The notes under the pieces are model-generated. The model had not been told where the DNA came from. It saw only the letters and a list, made by a program, of their open reading frames with translations, and made no database searches. The position numbers and the translations under genes were made by a program. Shown piece by piece: positions 35,728 through 37,841 of a DNA stretch of 37,841 bases (positions are counted from its first letter, which is position 1; each line of letters opens with the position of its first letter). This stretch comes from an uncultured Verrucomicrobiales bacterium (lineage in GTDB: Bacteria; Verrucomicrobiota; Verrucomicrobiia; Verrucomicrobiales; Akkermansiaceae): positions 1 to 37,841 of the forward strand of contig CALFVL010000134.1 of the NCBI GenBank assembly GCA_937928425.1, given 5' to 3'.

Positions 35728-35967
35728 CTAAGATTCGGCTCCATCATCACCGATGGCCTCGACCGGGCAACCCTCTAAAGCCTCCATACATAGAGCGGTC
35801 TCCTCCTCGTTCTCAGGTTGCTTATACACATAAGAGTATCCCTCATCATCAGAACGCTGAAAGTTCTCAGGAGCAGTCTCACGGCACAGGTCGCAGTCAA
35901 TACACTGAGAATCGACATAAAACTTCCCTGTAACACTTTCCGGATTTTTATCTTCAAGATCAGCCAT
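35728..35967 (-). CDS. ferredoxin with one [4Fe-4S] cluster
   Basis: I use the ATG at 35967 (MADLEDKNPE), giving 79 residues; the ORF track starts at a TTG 14 codons upstream. CIDCDLC gives the first three ligands, and CPVEAIG in LCMEALEGCPVEAIG gives the fourth, as in Thermotoga-type monocluster ferredoxins. In those, an extra Cys pair forms a disulfide; here the first of that pair is replaced by Ala (RETAPENF) and the second remains in LCMEA. It is a small acidic cytoplasmic electron carrier. It heads the minus-strand gene group. Confidence 0.9.
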   Translation of the reverse strand: MADLEDKNPESVTGKFYVDSQCIDCDLCRETAPENFQRSDDEGYSYVYKQPENEEETALCMEALEGCPVEAIGDDGAES

Positions 35968-36079
35968 AGCTTCTGGGGAAACTCTTCTCCCCTCAGAGAA
36001 AAGATGCAATCTCTTTTTACCTCATTGATTCTCCTATTGCAAGTCCTCCCACCAATGACTATCTCTCCTCCCAGCATCC

Positions 36080-36976
36080 ATGAGTGAAAAGAAGCATCGT
36101 GATAAACCATCCGAACAGACCAAGGAAGCCTCAGAAGACTTCTGGGACCTTGGAGACAACGACTTAGAACTCAGTGAGCCCTTGGAACGATCCGCAAACA
36201 GCCAGACCGAAGCTAAGGAAACCGACCAAAGCCCCCCATCTGGAGAAACACCCAAGTCTAAGCCCACAGACAAGTCCGAAGATCAGCCCAGAGACAAGGC
36301 CGAAGATCAACCCGAAGAACTTGACCAAGATCACAGCTCAGATCACGCCAACAGCGAGCCTACTAAATCGGAGATCAAAAAAGACAAAAAAGAAGCCGAT
36401 GAGCCCTCTAGTCTAAAAGAAAGTATCCCCACCAGCCCAGTCGAAAAGATCAGCCTCAGCATCCTCATCATCACCCTCATCGCCGCCCTGATCTGGGGGC
36501 TCTCCACCTTCCTCAGCGAGGCTCCACAAGGGAAAGTCATCACATTTATCGAGGACTACCCTGCTAAAGGTGAGCACGCCACCATCTCCTCGGTAAAAAC
36601 ATGGTGGAAAAAACCCATTCGTAGTGGAGAAAATGCCGATACCGGCATCGTGCTAGAAGCCGCCCTAGTCCCCTGCGCCGAAATCACCCTCAGCGAAAGC
36701 AGCTCCACCACCCTACGGATCACCTTCCGCAATGGCGCGAAAGAACTCATCGGAGACACCATAAACCTAGACACCCAGAACGGGAAATTCACCCGGAACG
36801 ACTCACAAACCATCACCGTCTACGCCACCTCCGGCTTCTACTCCTCCTCTAATATCAACTCCTACGCAAACGGAGACATTGACCCCTGGTCACTCATCAT
36901 CACCGAAGGCCTTACCGGTAACGAGGATAATCCCCTCGTCAGAGCACGCATTTCCGCACACAGCAGCCCTCAATAA
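36080..36976 (+). CDS. acidic single-pass membrane protein of unknown function
   Basis: 298 residues. The first roughly 120 are highly charged and low complexity (Lys, Asp, Glu, Ser, Pro), with a 24-base tandem repeat encoding (D)KxEDQPxx. One membrane helix follows at about 127-145 (LSILIITLIAALIWGLSTF). The remainder (about 150-298) is a predicted beta-rich domain outside the membrane: VITFIEDYPAKGEHATISSV and ITVYATSGFYSSSNINSYANGD. I do not recognise a family. It is 112 bases from the divergent ferredoxin and 8 bases before hemQ, so it may share an mRNA with the latter. Confidence 0.7.
   Translation: MSEKKHRDKPSEQTKEASEDFWDLGDNDLELSEPLERSANSQTEAKETDQSPPSGETPKSKPTDKSEDQPRDKAEDQPEELDQDHSSDHANSEPTKSEIKKDKKEADEPSSLKESIPTSPVEKISLSILIITLIAALIWGLSTFLSEAPQGKVITFIEDYPAKGEHATISSVKTWWKKPIRSGENADTGIVLEAALVPCAEITLSESSSTTLRITFRNGAKELIGDTINLDTQNGKFTRNDSQTITVYATSGFYSSSNINSYANGDIDPWSLIITEGLTGNEDNPLVRARISAHSSPQ
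36269..36316 (+). repeat. 24-bp tandem repeat in the acidic membrane-protein gene
   Basis: GACAAGTCCGAAGATCAGCCC and GACAAGGCCGAAGATCAACCC start at 36269 and 36293, 24 bases apart, and encode DKSEDQP and DKAEDQP. Two units are clear; the flanks are related but degenerate. Confidence 0.7.
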
Positions 36977-36984
36977 ATCATCTC

Positions 36985-37815
36985 ATGTCAGACTCACCCA
37001 CCCCACTCATCCCGGCCGAAGGCTGGCACGTCATCCACCTCTTCTACTCCATTGACCACAGCCAATGGGCCCTCCTCTCTGAGAGTGAACAACGCCAAGC
37101 CAAGACCCAGCTAAGTGAACTGGTCCAGGAAATCCGCGCCCATAAAGACACCCAGCTCCTCACCTACGCCATCGCCACCCCTAAGGCAGACCTCGGCTTC
37201 ATGCTCCTCACCCCAGACCTCCTTGACGCCACCCACTTCGAGAAACGCCTCACCCTCGCCCTCGGGGTAGACGTCCTCACCCCCACCTACTCCTACCTCT
37301 CCCAGACCGAGCGCTCAGAATACACCACCACCAGCGAGCAATATGCCAAAGACACCCTCATCGCCGAAGAAGGCCTCAGTGAAGGCAGCCCCGAATATGA
37401 GGAAAAACTCAGAGAATTTGACGACCGCATGGTCCACTACCTAAAGCACCGCATGTATCCCGTCCTCCCGGACTGGCCCGCCATCTGCTTCTACCCCATG
37501 TCGAAGCGCCGCGCCGCTCATGACGACTACAACTGGTATTCCCTGGACCACCAAGCCCGGGCCCAGCTCATGAAAGGCCATGCTAAAACTGGCCGCACCT
37601 ACTCCGGAAAAATCCTCCAACTCATCACCGGATCCACCGGCTTAGACGAGCACGAATGGGGCGTCACCCTCCTCGCTAAAGACACCATGGAGATTAAAAA
37701 CATCGTCTACGAAATGCGCTTCGACGAAGTCTCCGCTCGCTACGGCGAATTCGGAGACTTCTACATCGGCATGCTCCTCCCCCTCAACGAACTCTTTAAG
37801 AAAATTTGCCTCTAA
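36985..37815 (+). CDS. hemQ: coproheme decarboxylase / peroxide-dependent haem synthase (HemQ, ChdC)
   Basis: 276 residues. It is related to chlorite dismutase and decarboxylates coproheme III to haem b using hydrogen peroxide in the coproporphyrin-dependent pathway. The C-terminal half carries the family blocks FYPMSKRR (Tyr170, matching the catalytic Tyr), NWYSLDHQARAQLMKGHAKTGRTYSGK (His199, proximal haem ligand), GSTGLDEHEWGVTLLAKD and YEMRFDEVSARYGEFGDFYIG. Chlorite dismutase proper has an Arg distal residue and GGR; the motifs here fit ChdC better. The gene is complete within the window. Confidence 0.93.
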   Translation: MSDSPTPLIPAEGWHVIHLFYSIDHSQWALLSESEQRQAKTQLSELVQEIRAHKDTQLLTYAIATPKADLGFMLLTPDLLDATHFEKRLTLALGVDVLTPTYSYLSQTERSEYTTTSEQYAKDTLIAEEGLSEGSPEYEEKLREFDDRMVHYLKHRMYPVLPDWPAICFYPMSKRRAAHDDYNWYSLDHQARAQLMKGHAKTGRTYSGKILQLITGSTGLDEHEWGVTLLAKDTMEIKNIVYEMRFDEVSARYGEFGDFYIGMLLPLNELFKKICL

Positions 37816-37841
37816 GGAACAACATCTCCCCACACCACCCT

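Overview
The window looks like the chromosome of a Gram-negative bacterium of the Verrucomicrobiota / PVC group. This is an inference from gene content: a secreted Cys-type sulfatase, a C25 (gingipain-like) peptidase, two secreted PQQ-type beta-propeller proteins, a phosphate-selective-porin-like barrel, several lipoproteins, and a coproheme decarboxylase (HemQ/ChdC). No taxonomic marker was compared against a database. I found no rRNA, tRNA, CRISPR array, integrase or transposase.

Layout. (1) 1-6.2 kb holds accessory and envelope genes: the tail of a Fur/PerR-like regulator, katG with a clear terminator, a C25 peptidase, a sulfatase, a small SelW-like (Rdx family) gene with an in-frame TGA exactly at the U of its CxxU motif, and a BamE-like lipoprotein. 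The SelW-like gene is absent from the ORF track because the TGA splits it. (2) 6.2-22.7 kb, minus strand, is one continuous str-S10-spc block: rpsL-rpsG-fusA-rpsJ-rplC-rplD-rplW-rplB-rpsS-[coiled-coil envelope gene]-rplV-rpsC-rplP-rpmC-rpsQ-rplN-rplX-rplE-rpsH-rplF-rplR-rpsE-rplO-[lipoprotein]-secY-adk. Genes for S14, L30 and EF-Tu are missing from their usual places, and the block stops at adk. (3) 22.7-25.3 kb has a long leader and promoter region for the ribosomal block, a very basic Ser/Arg/Tyr-rich lipoprotein and a porin, each gene with its own terminator. (4) 25.4-31.7 kb, plus strand: amidase, thioredoxin-like ferredoxin, holA, and two PQQ-propeller proteins separated by a 61-bp tandem repeat. 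(5) 31.8-36.0 kb, minus strand: alpha/beta hydrolase, YjbQ, a putative anti-sigma protein, an ECF sigma factor, folB, a HAD hydrolase, a DUF721/DciA-like protein and a ferredoxin. (6) 36.1-37.8 kb, plus strand: an acidic single-pass membrane protein and HemQ/ChdC.

The strongest observations are these. The ribosomal operon encodes four ribosomal proteins with appended modules. L15 and L22 carry almost identical C-terminal helix-hairpin-helix domains, and S5 (N-terminus) and S3 (C-terminus) carry RGG-type glycine/arginine-rich tails. S3 and S5 are neighbours at the 30S mRNA entry channel. The same operon has two embedded envelope genes and almost no Shine-Dalgarno sequences, apart from a strong one before rplP. 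Separately, the SelW-like gene has a SECIS-like hairpin at the expected distance after its TGA, which argues for a genuine selenoprotein and against a pseudogene.
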